From Psococerastis gibbosa (Eukaryota > Arthropoda > Insecta > Psocodea > Psocidae): a stretch of 64,000 nt of DNA. Made by a program: the position numbers and the translations under genes. Location: contig OZ020489.1 in the NCBI GenBank assembly GCA_963971405.1, positions 27,306,290-27,370,289 on the forward strand. The letters are read 5' to 3'. This document shows, piece by piece, positions 36,201 to 48,362 of this stretch; positions within the stretch are counted from its first letter, which is position 1, and every line of letters begins with the position of its first letter. Under the pieces are notes generated by a model, which worked only from the letters and a program-made list of their open reading frames with translations, was not told where the DNA came from and searched no databases.

Positions 36201-39200
36201 AGAACGCATTTCCTTCAACATGAAACATCAATAAGTAAATACTACTTCGCCCCCATCAACCAGAAAAAGTTGAACCCCACTACTTCGCCAAAAATTGACC
36301 ATCTCAGAGCGGGAACACACGGCCAGTAAGACCAAGTATTACAAAGTGAATGTGGAAAATATTGGACAACTGAAATATACAAACAGTAGTCATACTGTTC
36401 GTTGGCTGTAGACATCAGTGTGCAAGGTCTCTCCTTCAAATTGAATGAGGTATTGTAATTGTTATCTGGTCAAAGTGTCATTGGTTCGCCACGTAATCAT
36501 TGTAATGTATCAGAATAACCTTACAATTCCGCTACCAGAATCGGGACTCCATTTAATGTTCCATATTTTGCCTATCCACGTCCTTTCTTATTATTTCTCG
36601 GTGTCGTAATTTGCCTTGATATACGGTATACGATTATGACCTGATGGACCGGATAGATTAGTTCATCCTCAGCAGATAAATAGATAGTTAATTTACCAGA
36701 CCGCGGCTTTGTTGTACCTCGTAAGCCAGATATTTGACATCCGTTTATTCGGTGTTAAGTTCTGTTTTTCACGTGTGTGACTGTCAATTATTCGGCGAAG
36801 GATATTGAAAACGGCTGGTGTTTAAGCTAGAATTAATTGTTATTTCCAGAGAAAGAAGAAGAATAAAGTACGCCTAAGGTATTTGCTCTACCCCCCACGG
36901 AGATGGAAAAGGCGCATGCATCTTTGATAATTTCTACATTTAATGTTTTACAATAAAAATTTACTTTTTCAACTTTAATTCGCGTGTTCATTTTTTCAGA
37001 AATTTAAATGGTGATATTGATTTCTCAATCTGAAATACTCTTCGCGTTTATAACAAAGGCAACAGTACTGACGTTCTATGTAGACCAAACATAGATTTTA
37101 AATTGAGGCTAAGACGTTTGTTGCAATATACTCATAAATCCTGATCCTCTATATAATGGCCCAAATTATCGTAGCCCATACCCCAGGTAAAAATTTATGG
37201 ATCATGTCAAAATTCATATTAAGAGGACCAATTCGACCCATTTTGCTATGCAATACCTTAGCATTCGATCTAATTACAAAGGCTTTGCGACCGGAGTCAG
37301 ACGATGAAACAGGAGAGCCCAAACTAATGGGCCGTGGTCGATCTGAAAGCGTACTTTCAAGCGGTTGGTCAACAGCTAGGTGGATTCCCCATAGGTTTTA
37401 ATAAGTCTAACAATGTCAGTAGGCCAGTAACACCGAAGTTGATAGAAACAAGGGTACCTCTAGCCAAGTTAGTGGGGTCATGGACGCTAAGCGGTTCAGG
37501 GTTCAGAAAGCAAACAACTCAAGGCAAAGAAAATTTAGCTGTTACAATTTGGCATTCGTCACTCCGGAAAGGTTTTCCTCCGATTGAACTTTGCTGTAAT
37601 AGACTCTGCGCTAAGGTGAATATTTGATTTTTAATTCTTCTTGAACACCAATGTGAAAAAGATTATATCAAACCCAAATCTATACAATGAGGAAGGTACC
37701 ATCAAGAATTCAGTCTACATATTTGGGAAGGGAATCTCCACCACAAGTTGCACAATCTAGTAAACATTACTGTCTTGTCTGCACTCCACTGACTGATTCT
37801 TCGATGCGGAATACGACCAGGACAAGCTTTTACAGGAAGTTTTAAACAGTTGGAACTTGATAATTTCCCTAAGGGCCTTATACACTGACTGAGAGCTCAT
37901 AACAAACTGCCTTACAAAAAAATTGGAGAATTAAAAAAAATCCTTGGTACAACATACGGTGTGAATAATTTGCTTGAGCATTATTCAAGATATACAATAG
38001 TTCATGTTTTTTTTATTTGATACTAAATATGCCGTAGTTTTAACTTATCAGTAAATAAATTTAAGAAATAAAAATAAATATGGTTGCTTCAATTTCAAAT
38101 TATATACTGTATAATCGAAACTCCTTTTGGGTGGGAAAAAATTTTCCCAACAGACTCACAGTAGCCTATATCCCAATTTTAAGGTCTATAATAGTCCTGT
38201 TGGCAGAGAACTTGTTATGAAATAGAGCAGTAGTTAAGAGAAGATCCTCTAACCGTCCGCAGGACGTTTTGTTAGTTAAGGATCTCATGAACATGCGGTT
38301 CGTTGTTGTCAACTGATAAACAATTATTTTATTATTAACTGCCTAATAGTGATTTTTACATCACTATATTTTCATCCTTCGCAAGAGCTGTTAACTTATT
38401 TCACATACAGGTATACTAGTATGTGTCTCTTTTTCTCAGGTGGTAGAATCGATCTTTTCCAACTTAAGGCATATTTCCTGAACTTATTTATTTTGTCCAC
38501 TGTTGCCATTGTTGAAGGTCGCCGGTAGTAAAAAAATTATAAATGAAGAATTTATGCCGGGATATCGTTTTTCTTAGTGACAAAATTAGTAAAACTATTT
38601 GGTACTCACATTAGGTAGGTACTATGTGAAGTAAAATAGGTTATTATTGTTGCTTATTACTTCAATTATTTTCTTTCACGCTTGATGTGTTATAACTATG
38701 TCTGTCCAAGCCATCGCACTTATTGGTTTCTTATAAGCTTAACCTAGATTCATTATGGCAGTTCTCCTTACACATTTTTATTGAAAATATTTCATGTCGA
38801 ATCAGCTATAAATAATATTGCGTATACAACCGTTTTCCAATATTCTCTTGCTGCTTGCGTAAGGAAACCGATTCATTGCCATTGTTCCTCCGTTGACGTA
38901 ATCTTTCTGATTGTTGTAGAAAGAAAACGGCGATACAAAGGAGGTTGTTGAGGTAAAAGAGGGTCGATGCCACTGCCACAACTGTGGCATCCCCTGCACC
39001 TTAACTAAGTCGACTCCAAAGGGTATTCTCTGTAACACTTGCTTTTTGCACTGGAGGTAATTTCATATTCTCTTTACTAACCTCTGTTGCCGTTTCTATA
39101 TACACCTGTAGCTATTTGTTAATGAGGCCTTTCAACGAATCGAAATAATTTAAGCAATCATTGTTGGCTCTATATAGTCCCTAATGCAAATCTCAATAAT

Positions 39201-42200
39201 TAAAGAACTCTAAAACTGTCTATTTACAAACTAAACCACGACAATGATCTTCTATAGCGACAAGAAAGTTGCTAGGTTCTCCATGATATAGCACTGTGCA
39301 ACCTGTTTATAGCAATATAAATAAAGCAACCTTGCCAGAGCCATCATTTTACTTTCTGCTACTCCATTGTTGCTATTAAGGCACACCATTGCAATACCTC
39401 TGTTCGCTTTATCCGGGGTTTTCAGGAATAGTCAGGGGAATATTCCAGTTATTACAGATCTAGACTCTGAAACCGAAAGCCGAGGTTCTAGACTCGACGT
39501 AAGACATTTCCGCCCAGCCCAGGTCCAACCAGCCGGTATTGGAAATGCGCGGCTGTTGCTGTATTGCTGTCCACGACATCCTAAATTGAGTATTGACAAT
39601 AGAGAGGGTCCTCTACCAGTCCTCAGTCCTAGACCCCTATTGATTTGTCGTGCCACGTATTTTTATTTGGGTCGCGGCATGCATACAAGGCATAAAAACC
39701 TTAGCCGTTCCAATTTGGCATTCGACCTTCCGGAATGCTTTTCCTCCAATTGAACTTTGATTTAGGCCCTGTCCCACCAGCACTTAGAAAGTATCTTTAA
39801 GGAATACTGGACGGTACCGTTATCTCCCAATGCATAACCTCACCCTCAGCTCACCTCACTCCCTCTCTGGGACTTTTCAAAGATGTTGGGCACGGCTTTA
39901 AGTAGATTCTGCGGTTGGTGTTTATTGCTTTCCTACTTAGACGTCAGTATAAGGAAAGTTTTATCAAGGTCAAAATTTTCGATTTCAAGGTTTCAGTGAA
40001 TTAACACGTTTTGAGGTCCCATGAAACCAAAAAAGGGGTTTGTACGAAATGTCAGTACATTGGGGTCGGGAAAGTCGAGGCAAGCGAAATTTAACCCTGG
40101 GACAATTTTTTACCCTACACATGTTGTCTATTACGGCACCTATACTAATTGACGCATATTCTTGGGCATGTACAGGTTGACAGGTTCTTTGTTTCGGTCC
40201 GAACCCTAAAAACACTTGTGTTACGTATAAAAATTATAGGTGGCGCTATTTACTATAATTCCATAATAAAAAGCTGGGATGCTGACTCTGCTTTCATAAA
40301 GTAAACGGCGTATTTCCAAGAACTCGTTGTTTAATTATTTCGATTCGTTTCTTGACAATTTTAAGAAAATAAAAGAGTAGCGGGTTACCTCCCTTCTATT
40401 ATTGCTATGGTGTATGAACAATTTCAGAATGGAAGGCCACATGCGACCGACAATAGGGCCAATGCGGGGGCGGGACAGACATAGTTATAACTGGCTTAAA
40501 ATGAATTGGCGCCCACCTCGGGGCATGCACATTAACCACGAAGACCTCGTGTCTCTCTCCTCCGAGACCGCCTCAACTCTCTTCGTCTCACTTGACCGTG
40601 ATATCGCTTCTCTCAAGCGTCAGGTACGGTATAGTACGAAAACTAAATATTATGCATACAGTAGTACCGTAGTACCAACTCAGTCGTTTGTTAACTTAAG
40701 AAATAACGTCATGAGAGTTATTCTAGGTTAAAAAATGAAAAAAGACGCGAGCTGAACTTGAACCTGACTTTTATAAAGCATTGGTTTACTTAAAAGTAAA
40801 AATTCATTACGTTGTTTGACAGTATCCGCATGCATTTCTTTCCCCTGGTGTTGAAAAAAATTTGAAGGTCTATGGCTGTTTCAATCTTCGCTTGAAGGAT
40901 ACTGCACGGCACCGCCAAGCATATTCCTTAGTGATACTTTTAAAGGGATTGTGGGACCGAGCCTAAGAACTTGTTGCATGCGGGTGGGAAAGAATTCGCC
41001 TTTCCAAATACGAATTGGGCAGTGGTCAGTGACGGTAACTTATTTTTTTAGAGTATGTGCTAATAGACAGTGCATTATGGTGTTCGGTGGGATGGTGGTT
41101 GCGTGCTTGTACTTGTGCGAGTCTCACACCATGTGATTGGAGACCTGTCAAGTCTTAAGTTACCTAGTGCGGCTTAGGTTATTGGGATGCATTCATTAAG
41201 TGCATATTCAACTATCTATCTATCTATGAGGGAAGCCATTGCTGAATTCACGCCTCCCTACCTCTTAAGGATCAACCCGTGACGAAGATCCATTTTTAGA
41301 CTCTTTTGAATGGATAGCTATATATACAGTGTTTATAGTATATATAAATCGAATGACCCAATTAAGCGAAGTGAAATACGTGTAACTGTTGCTTCAATCA
41401 TTGAAGCTAACGCATGGTTCTAAAGTTTGCGTTCTGTGCCAAAGCCGTTTTTCATTCTTAAATATTGACTTTAGCAATTATAGCGAAAGCTTTTTATTTT
41501 GATTCTGTTCGCTTGTTAGAGTTTATTGAGACATCTTTAATAAAATCATAACTATTCTACAATCTAATGTAATAATCAAGACCGTAATTTGGTTTTAAAT
41601 GTAAAAGAAGTATTTATTTATTGAGCAAACCTCATTTAATTTGCAACTGCCAGGCAAGGCCAGTTTATCCCATAAAATTGAGAAAAATAATCAATATTAT
41701 TATTATGAAGCTATTATAATATTATACATATTATAAGGACTTAAGTATGGGTCGTGGATGATGACAGAAATATTGCTGATCCCACCAAATATACTACAGG
41801 AGCTAAAGAAGTAACCCAGAAGATCTTCAACCACTTAACAACAAGAAGAAAAAGATTTTTAACTACATTATAATGAGAGTTAACTTTGTAAAATATCACA
41901 TGAAAACATATAAAACATAAAAATATCGTCACGACTTGTTTTGATTTTAAATTTTATCTGCTCACTTGAGAATGACAATCTGTCGAAACCGGTCGTGACG
42001 AAATTTTTGCTTTCCAATTTATACGTAGTATAAGGAAAGCTTTGTGACGGTCCAAATTTTCGATTCCGAGATTTCAACGGATTTACACGTTTTAAGGTCC
42101 CAGGAACCCAAAAAAGTGGTTTTTACGAAATGTCTGTCTGTCTGTGCGTCGATTTCCGGGCAAACTACTGGGTCGATTTTGATGAAATTCGGCATGTAGG

Positions 42201-45200
42201 TTCACAAAAATCATACCTCGGGACCATTTTTTTTATTTTGGGCTAACTCAATTTGGGGGGTTTTAATTTTCAAAAAGCTTCAAAAAAACGTCTAAAAAAA
42301 TTATTTCCCAAAAACGGCTCCAACGATTTCTTTCAAATTCACATATATTGTAGTTGTTGTTAATCTTGATAAAATAAATAAAATTTAACCATAGGAAAAT
42401 TATTTACGATGAAATTACTCATTTTCTCTATCTTCTAATTTTGATAAATTGGAAAGCATGTTCGAGTAAACTCGGACCGGTTCTTATGTGATATTTTACA
42501 AAGTTAACTCTCATTATAATGTGTTAAAAATATTATAAAGGAGACGATTTTATAGATTTTTAACTAGTTTAGAAGTGATTATATTTGTTGCTTGATGAAC
42601 CTTTAATGGATTTGCCTTGTGCATTTTGTTTTATTTTCTTGTTATATATTATTACATGACCAGTTCTGTCTCTTTTTAACAGGTACAAAATAATAAGCAA
42701 TCAATTAGCAGTATAAAGAAGAAAAGTGGGGAAAGTGTTGAAGAAATCCGGCCAGAAGAGCCAGCTGGCAAGGCTAACGCACGTTGGACTTCCGAGGAGG
42801 TTTCCTTGGCTGTGCAAGGTACTGTCCTGTCTAATACATTCAACTAAAATATATTGTCAGTCTACGTAGTTGAACACTCCCTTGGTAAGAGTCAGCCTGA
42901 GAAAGAAAAGAGTTAAAAATGTGCAAAATCAGAAAGCCATAAAATATTGGCCGCAGAGCTGTCAAAAATATCTCATCCCTCAGCGGAAAGCTCATATACC
43001 CTTTCCTATTTATACATTAGTATAAGGAAAGCTCTGTGATGGTCGAAATGTTTGATTTCGGGATTCTAACGGATTTACACGTTTTGAGGTACCTGGAACC
43101 TAAAAAAGTGGTTTTTACGAAATGTCTGTGGGCAAACCACTAGGTGGATTTGAATGAAATTTCGCATGTAGGTTCACAAAAATCATACCTCGAGATCATT
43201 TATTATTTTGGGCTTACTCAATTTTGGGGGGATTTTACCCTCCCACAACTAAAAAAGAGACTAAAAAAAGTTTTTCTCAAAAACAGCTCCGGGCAAGTCG
43301 AGGCAACCGAAATTTAACCCTATGACAATTATCTACCGTGGAACTACTTTTATTCTACTGTATATCTCGGTACTAATAAAATTGACACATAGGAAAGCAT
43401 GTTCGGGTTCACTCATAAAGGTTATTTGATATGTGATGTCCATAGCACCGATGCACCGGCCATAACTTTATTTGTCCAAAGGAGTCACAAAACAGAGGCC
43501 ATTTGGTATTAGTGACGTTACCTGACGTCACTGGAAGTGAGGTAAATTCAAGAAAAGTCAGACCAACACATTACCACACAGCAATAATGGCAGGGCACGC
43601 AATGCATTGAGCGTGAATTTGCTTTCATTTTATAAAAAAAAATATTTTTTGCACAAAACCCAATAGTTTTTTGGATAAGCAAACTGTCCGGTTTCGTTAC
43701 TCAATTTAACACCTAAAACATGTCTAAAGTTAAAAATCATCAATGGAAAGGTTTCACAGAAAAATTATTTTTTAGTCATTTTTCATTAAAATTTATTTTT
43801 TTTATTTTTGTACCCCCAGAAGCAAACTATCAAGGGGCAAGTGACCCCCCGCATTTTGTCAACATTAATAACGACTACAACATATGTGAATTTAAAAGAA
43901 ATCGTTGGAGCCGTTTTTGAGAAATACTTTTTTTAGACGTTTTTTGGGAGTTTTTTGAGAATAAAACCCCCCCAAATTGAGTTAGCCCAAAATAAAAAAA
44001 TTGTTCCCGAGGCATGATTTTTATAAACCTACATGCCAAATTTCATCGAAATCCATCGAGTAGTTTGCCCGGAAATCAATAAACAGACAGACAGAGCGAC
44101 AAACAGACAGACAGACATTTCGTAAAAACCACATTTTTTGGTTCCTGGGACCTCAAAACGTGTAAATCCGTTGAATTCTTGGAATCGAAAATTTCGACCG
44201 TCACGAAGCTTTCCTTATACTACGTATAAATTGGAAAGCAAAAAAAAAAAAAACATTTTTTTGCACCAAACCAAATAGTTTTTTCGGAAAGCAACCTGTC
44301 CGGTTTCGTTACTCAATTTAACACCTAAATCATCGATGGAAAGGTTTCACAGAAAAATTATTGTTTAGTCATTTTTCATTAAAATTTAGTTATTTTTATT
44401 TTTTTACCCCCAGAAGCAAACTATCAAGGGGCAAGTGACCCCCCGCATTTTGTCAACATTAATAATGACTACAACATATGTGAATTTAAAAGAAATCGTT
44501 GGAGCCGTTTTTGAGAAATAATTTTTTTAGAGCTTTAGCCAAAAAAAAAAAATGGTCCCGAGGTATGATTTTTGTGAACCTACATGCCGAATTTCATCAA
44601 AATCGACCGAGTAGTTTGCCCCTAAATCGATGAACAGACAGACAGATATTTCGTAAAAACCACTTTTTTGGGTTCCTGGGACCTCAAAATGTGTTTAAAT
44701 CCGTTGAAATCTAGGAATCGAAAATTTTGACCATCACAAAGCTTTCCTTATACTACGTATCAATTGGAAAGCAAAAACACTTTCAATCTATAAGCAAGGT
44801 CAAACTGTTTTGGACTGTTTTTGGGAAGCCGAACCTCGTCGGCCAATGTACTCCCAATGGCAATTTGCCAAACCAAAGACCTAACTGCGTCAGACATCAC
44901 ATCCATTGCAGCGCATATGCACTTTAGAAAGCGCGCTTACCCCATTGGTCTGCACTTCATAATTATCTTCAAAAAAGTTTAAAAATAGTACTCTGAAATG
45001 GCAACATGCTATTTTCCTTTAATAACATACAAATTGAGCTTGCCTTGAAATTCTATTTGTACAATAGAAACTTAGCTATGGTACCGTACATAAACAGCGT
45101 AAAATAGGCAATTACGCGGCCCCTTTTTATATGACAATTAGGGGGAAACTTCAATTAGTTCAATTTAATTAGGTGTTGTGAAATTTATGCAGACATCATC

Positions 45201-45915
45201 TAAAAGGTTGTTACTTTTTTCAGGTGTTCGTAAGTATGGGAAAAATTGTAAAGCCATTGCCGATACGGTCGGGACAAAGACAGAAGCACATATTCGTAGT
45301 TTTTTTGGAACGCATCGCAAAAGATGTAACTTGGATAATGTATTGAAGGAATATGAGACAGAAAATGGGGCGGACGAGGGTAAAAAAGACGCCAAAATAA
45401 TGAAGGTAAGTCTTACAATAGGGGTATTACTCAATTTGAAAGGGTTAACTTCGCTATGTTCATGAAAATCCATGGCCCCTCTAGGCCAGCTTCAACTATT
45501 GTCGGAAATCCTAAGGATACATCTTGTCTGTCGAATTTTATTCGTTATCGTCATATTGCTATTTACATAAAAATCTCTAGAAGCGTTCCAAATTCAGCTT
45601 GATAGTTGTTACTATCTATTGAGTGTAAACATTGACCATCAAAGAATATTTTACAATCCATAGGCTAAGTATGCATATGTAAACATTCAATTCCCCCTTA
45701 CCATGACTGGTAGTACTATGGTCAATTTGTCCTACCAACAAATTATCATTCTTTAAAATGTCGTAGCTGTGGGATAAGTATTGGACAACGACGGGTCTAT
45801 ATACTTCGTGGCACTTTATGAGATTCTTAATTTGCAGATTGAAGTAGACAGTGACGTAACCAGCGATCAACCAGTTGCAGTTGCAGCCGCCGTAACGAAT
45901 CCTCCCCAAAAGTGA
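30234..45915 (+). CDS. RCOR: CoREST / REST corepressor (complete, 9 coding exons plus a possible microexon)
   Basis: Exons: 30234-30342, 33214-33348, 33473-33687, 34382-34558, 38920-39056, 40428-40623, 42683-42818, 45224-45405 and 45838-45915. Phases agree throughout: 1365 nt, 454 residues plus stop. CoREST bridges the demethylase LSD1/KDM1A and HDAC1/2 on nucleosomes. In order: insect-type N-terminus ([12 protein letters not shown]); ELM2 (IRVGRDYQA to LANFTPFP, residues about 37-120); SANT1 ([13 protein letters not shown] to [17 protein letters not shown], about 122-175); a GATA-like finger (CHNCG ... CNTC, about 230-255); an LSD1-binding linker ([14 protein letters not shown] to [11 protein letters not shown]); SANT2 ([19 protein letters not shown] to [14 protein letters not shown], about 358-415); and a short Ala/Val tail. 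The start has a strong context (GCCATGG). Introns are large and full of repeats. Confidence 0.95.
30759..31284. mobile_element. TTAA-flanked foldback element (family F, copy 1)
   Basis: Starts GAGTGTACA and ends TGTACACTC, flanked by TTAA on both sides (30755-30758 and 31285-31288). The long arms contain CGTAGGAAATT.GCAGCCCGAAAT, TTAAAGATTTGGCTC and TGTAGAAGACTACTT, mirrored on the right. A TTAA target is typical of piggyBac-type elements, so it may be a piggyBac-like MITE. A second, damaged copy lies at 58940-59553. Confidence 0.7.
30895..31029. mobile_element. Harbinger-like palindromic MITE nested in the foldback
   Basis: Begins GGTGGCTATTCCAC and ends with ACTAGCCGCC, flanked by TAA at 30892-30894 and 31030-31032. 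The arms pair through CCGTCATTTGTGC and CAATAATTGA. A 3-bp TWA target duplication and GGCGGCTATTCC-type ends match the MITEs at 52529 and 55433. It was inserted after the foldback, giving an order of events. Confidence 0.7.
32785..33085. repeat. Repeat family B, copy 2
   Basis: Matches 12500-12780 with the blocks GTTGGCAGGGGAACA, AAGTGGTTCGGAATCCACTA, GTCCACCCTGTCGGTCAACT, CCAGGCTGACAGGGTTGC and GCAGGCGTTGGAAA. It lies just upstream of RCOR exon 2. Confidence 0.75.
35060..36225. mobile_element. Foldback element, about 1.2 kb
   Basis: Left blocks CGTTCTCCTCATGAACTAG, AAGCATTGAATGTGAACCAG and AAGCCAAAAAATGTGCATG are mirrored on the right as reverse complements near 36195-36215, 36155-36175 and 35990-36020. 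The arms are diverged. No coding capacity was seen. Confidence 0.6.
36851..36868 (+). other. Possible RCOR microexon
   Basis: A TTATTTCCAG acceptor is followed by 18 bases reading R-K-K-K-N-K in frame between exons 4 and 5, then GTACGC. It would add six basic residues without changing phase. The donor is weak, and the gene is in frame without it. Confidence 0.3.
37250..37610. repeat. Repeat family D, copy 1
   Basis: Shares ATGGGCCGTGGTCGAT and GAAAGCGTACTTTC with 47280-47345 (inverted), and AATTTGGCATTCG followed by TTTTCCTCC.ATTGAACTTTG with 39710-39760. Class unknown. Confidence 0.5.
39690..39765. repeat. Repeat family D, copy 2 (end only)
   Basis: Contains TTCCAATTTGGCATTCGACC and TTTTCCTCCAATTGAACTTT, matching 37540-37600. 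It lies in RCOR intron 5. Confidence 0.5.
39925..40215 (+). repeat. Repeat family A, copy A2 (5' part)
   Basis: Has AGTATAAGGAAAG, TTTCGATTTCAAGG, AACACGTTTTGAGGTCCCAT and ACGAAATGTC, as in the longer copies at 41985 and 43005. In RCOR intron 5. Confidence 0.65.
41095..41210 (+). repeat. Repeat family C, copy 4
   Basis: Has GCGTGCTTGTACTTGTGCGA then a diverged remainder ending GGATGCATTCATTAA, in RCOR intron 6. Confidence 0.5.
41866..42521 (+). repeat. Repeat family A, copy A3, enclosed by a perfect 35-bp inverted repeat
   Basis: The body (about 41985-42480) has ATACGTAGTATAAGGAAAGC, AACGGATTTACACGTTTTAA, TCTGTCTGTCTGTGCGTCGA and TTCGGCATGTAGGTTCACAA. Outside it, 41866-41900 (CATTATAATGAGAGTTAACT...) is the exact reverse complement of 42487-42521. 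The segment just inside the left arm contains GAAACCGGTCGTGACG. Confidence 0.75.
43005..43415 (+). repeat. Repeat family A, copy A4
   Basis: Has AGTATAAGGAAAGC, AACGGATTTACACGTTTTGA, TCGCATGTAGGTTCACAA and AAAAACAGCTCC. It lies just downstream of RCOR exon 7 (42683-42818), in intron 7. Confidence 0.75.
43545..44232 (-). repeat. Repeat family A, copy A5
   Basis: The most complete copy. Read 5'-3' on the plus strand: CAGACCAACACATTACC, CCGGTTTCGTTACTCAATTT, GAAATCGTTGGAGCCGTTTT, CCTACATGCCAAATTTCATC, a GACAGACAGA run, CCTCAAAACGTGTAAATCCG and CTTTCCTTATACTACGTATA at the end. Inverted relative to A3 and A4. Confidence 0.8.
44240..44776 (-). repeat. Repeat family A, copy A6
   Basis: A direct repeat of A5 placed right after it, with the same blocks (CCGGTTTCGTTACTCAATTT to CTTTCCTTATACTACGTATC). 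Very similar to A5 but missing its outermost part, so a recent tandem event is likely. Confidence 0.8.
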
Positions 45916-47264
45916 ATCATCTGCTTTCAATTCAACCAAACTGTGTTCCTTTATCTGTTTTTAGTCTATATTGCATGTTTCATACATTTGGTCCGCTGGT
46001 CACTTTAATCACTGAAAGTACCACTTTAAGAAGCATCCGTTACGTCTTTTGGCCTAGGTCGCAGGTCGTTAAGAAACCAAATAATTCATCATCTATTTAT
46101 AGTTTACATTCAAAGAACATTTTTTTGCCAGCCCAAAAAAATGTACTCATGAGACCAAAAGTCCATAAAATAGAAAGAATACTTTCACATGCTTTAAGTT
46201 CGGCCGGCAACCATTGCTGGGTTACCTACCAGTACTAGAGTATTGTTTTGCTTTGTTCCAAAGAATAGGTTTTCTAAGCTTAAAAAGCAACCGGTGATAG
46301 ACAAGCGCAAGCATGTGTTGCTATTTTTCGGCGTAATGAGAAATCATTCAAAAACACCAATATGCGCCATTTTATTTTCCCCACTGTTTGTGAACTGAGC
46401 TAAAGTTAATACATATTATATAGTGTATTGTCTATATAGAGTAGCTTGTCTTCATTTTTGCGATGCGTCTAAGAACAGATGAATAGTTTATAGATAATTA
46501 GTTTATCAGGTTGGTTTATTACTTAAACTTTATTGGATTTGGAGGTTCCATTTTCCATTTTTTGCGCCAAGTCACATTTCTCATTAAATGTCGAGAGTAG
46601 ATTCATGATTGGATTGTCATAAACTAGTAAAAATATTCTTCTACGCCTTTGTGTGCATTATGTAGCTGTTACTGAGACCGATCAGCCAAAGCTATTGAAC
46701 TAGTTTTTTAAAAAAATAACGGTTACTGAGGATGTCAGGACTAAGGAGTTCCAAAACTGGCCAAGTCATATTATATGTCGAAATGAAGATAAACATTTCC
46801 TCGACTTTAATGACATCTCATTTGACTCAATTGAAATTTCACGAGAAATTTGAATTTGTGCAGAAATGCGGGCGTCCATTCGCTCCTAATGAATCATATT
46901 CATATTAACTTAAATATTGTCAAATACATTATGGAATTTTATCGGAAAAGTTATTAAAAGAAGGTTGAGTGATTCTGGTTTTAGTGGGATTTGTATCGGT
47001 ATGGATCTCCAAGCGTTACGTTTTCAAGTAGTAACTACTGAAAAGTTGGGCCAGTTTACGCTCCATAACGTAAGATCACTTTGTTAAATCACCAAGTTAT
47101 TACAGTATGTAATAATCATTCAGTCGCACCTTACAAGCGCATTGCTTGAAAACTTAGCAGCTCCTTAAGGAAAAGAGAAAGGATCTGTTCAATGCCGAAT
47201 GGATAATCATATACGTAACTTCTGTTATCAGATAATATAATTACAAAGATTTTCACGGCCGGAG

Positions 47265-47370
47265 TTGCGTGATGAAGCAGTAGAATCCGGTATGATAGGT
47301 ATACTTTCAAGAGGTACGCTTTCAAATCGACCACGGCCCATCATCCCGGATTCTACTGCTTCATCCCATT
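47265..47370. repeat. Repeat family D, copy 3 with palindromic ends
   Basis: GATGAAGCAGTAGAATCCGG at the left is mirrored by CCGGATTCTACTGCTTCATC at the right. Between them, TCGACCACGGCCCAT is the reverse complement of a block at 37330. Confidence 0.55.
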
Positions 47371-47427
47371 CAGATAATTATAAATGGATTCTTCCCAAAA
47401 AGTGTATAATTCAGATGAACAAAGCTT

Positions 47428-47830
47428 ATTTTGATAATTAAAAGCACCCACGATACTCGTTTTTTGTACGTCACATTTAATAAGAAAAAAATCATTACAG
47501 AGGTAAAAAATATCATAGTTATTAGAAGAAATATTTCTCTACATGTTGATACATAATATGGGGCCGTAACTAACACCGTTTGGCCCCAATATTCAAAATT
47601 GATTTGTACAAATAAAAAATTGTAAAGGGGCCGGATATCGAAGGAATTTGAAAACTGTGGCCAATTGGTGTTAGTGAAGCCCCATATCATGTAGTATATC
47701 AAAATGTATAGAAATATTTCTTCTAAAGACAATGCTATTTTTTTTTTTAGCTCTACAATAAATATTTGTTGTAAAATTCGAATTTGTACAAAAAACGAGA
47801 AGCGAGGGTGTCCGATTAGCTCTTGCGGCA
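47428..47830. mobile_element. Foldback element, about 400 bp
   Basis: CTCGTTTTTTGTAC at the left is mirrored by GTACAAAAAACGAG at the right. TTAGAAGAAATATTTCT and ATATGGGGC..AACTAACACC also have reverse-complement partners. The centre contains the facing TTGGCCCC / GGGGCC pair. Confidence 0.65.
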
Positions 47831-48253
47831 GAAATTGCAAAATATTTTGAGAACAAAGAATAACTGAGTCATTTTGACGCAATTAATTAATTCCTCCTCA
47901 CACAGCCAAAAATATATAAAAATGGCCCAGTGAAAAATTCATAAAAAATACAAGCTTAAATTTAGATTTTCTCACCCGAAGTATTATTGCTTCCAAAAAA
48001 ATAAATTTTATAGAATAGTAGTAGTCGCGTTTTTCTTTTAGAAAGTAAGTAGGCTAAGTAAACAACATAATATTACATTTTACATTCAAAATGGCGATCC
48101 CAGCCAGCACTAATTACTATATTCATGCAATCTTCATCTGGCCATATTCTTTGCGGCTGGGGAAGGGGGAATTTCGTCATATTTAACTCTGTTGACTAAT
48201 ATTTTGAAATTTGTCCCTTGTATGAGCACTGTAGGCAAACTACGCTTAATTGA

Positions 48254-48362
48254 ACCATAAAAATCACGATAACTTGACAGAGCAGCATACTGTGCTACTG
48301 TTAAGCGAACAATAGTTGTACAATATGCCCTCCGTCAACTTACCGTGATTTTTCTTTTATGA
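48254..48362. repeat. Short foldback
   Basis: CATAAAAATCACGATAACTTGAC (left) is mirrored with few changes by GTCAACTTACCGTGATTTTT near 48334-48353. Confidence 0.6.

Larger units (their letters stand above)
34559..38919. other. RCOR intron 4 (4.36 kb)
   Basis: Contains a large foldback (about 35060-36225), a possible microexon (36851-36868) and a repeat shared with 39690-39765 and 47265-47370 (family D). The open frame at 35296-35571 lies partly in the foldback and has no recognisable product. Confidence 0.7.

Noticed and set aside
47370..47882. 170-codon minus-strand open frame with hydrophobic stretches
   Set aside because: It spans a foldback element with mirrored arms, has very AT-biased composition and resembles no protein family.
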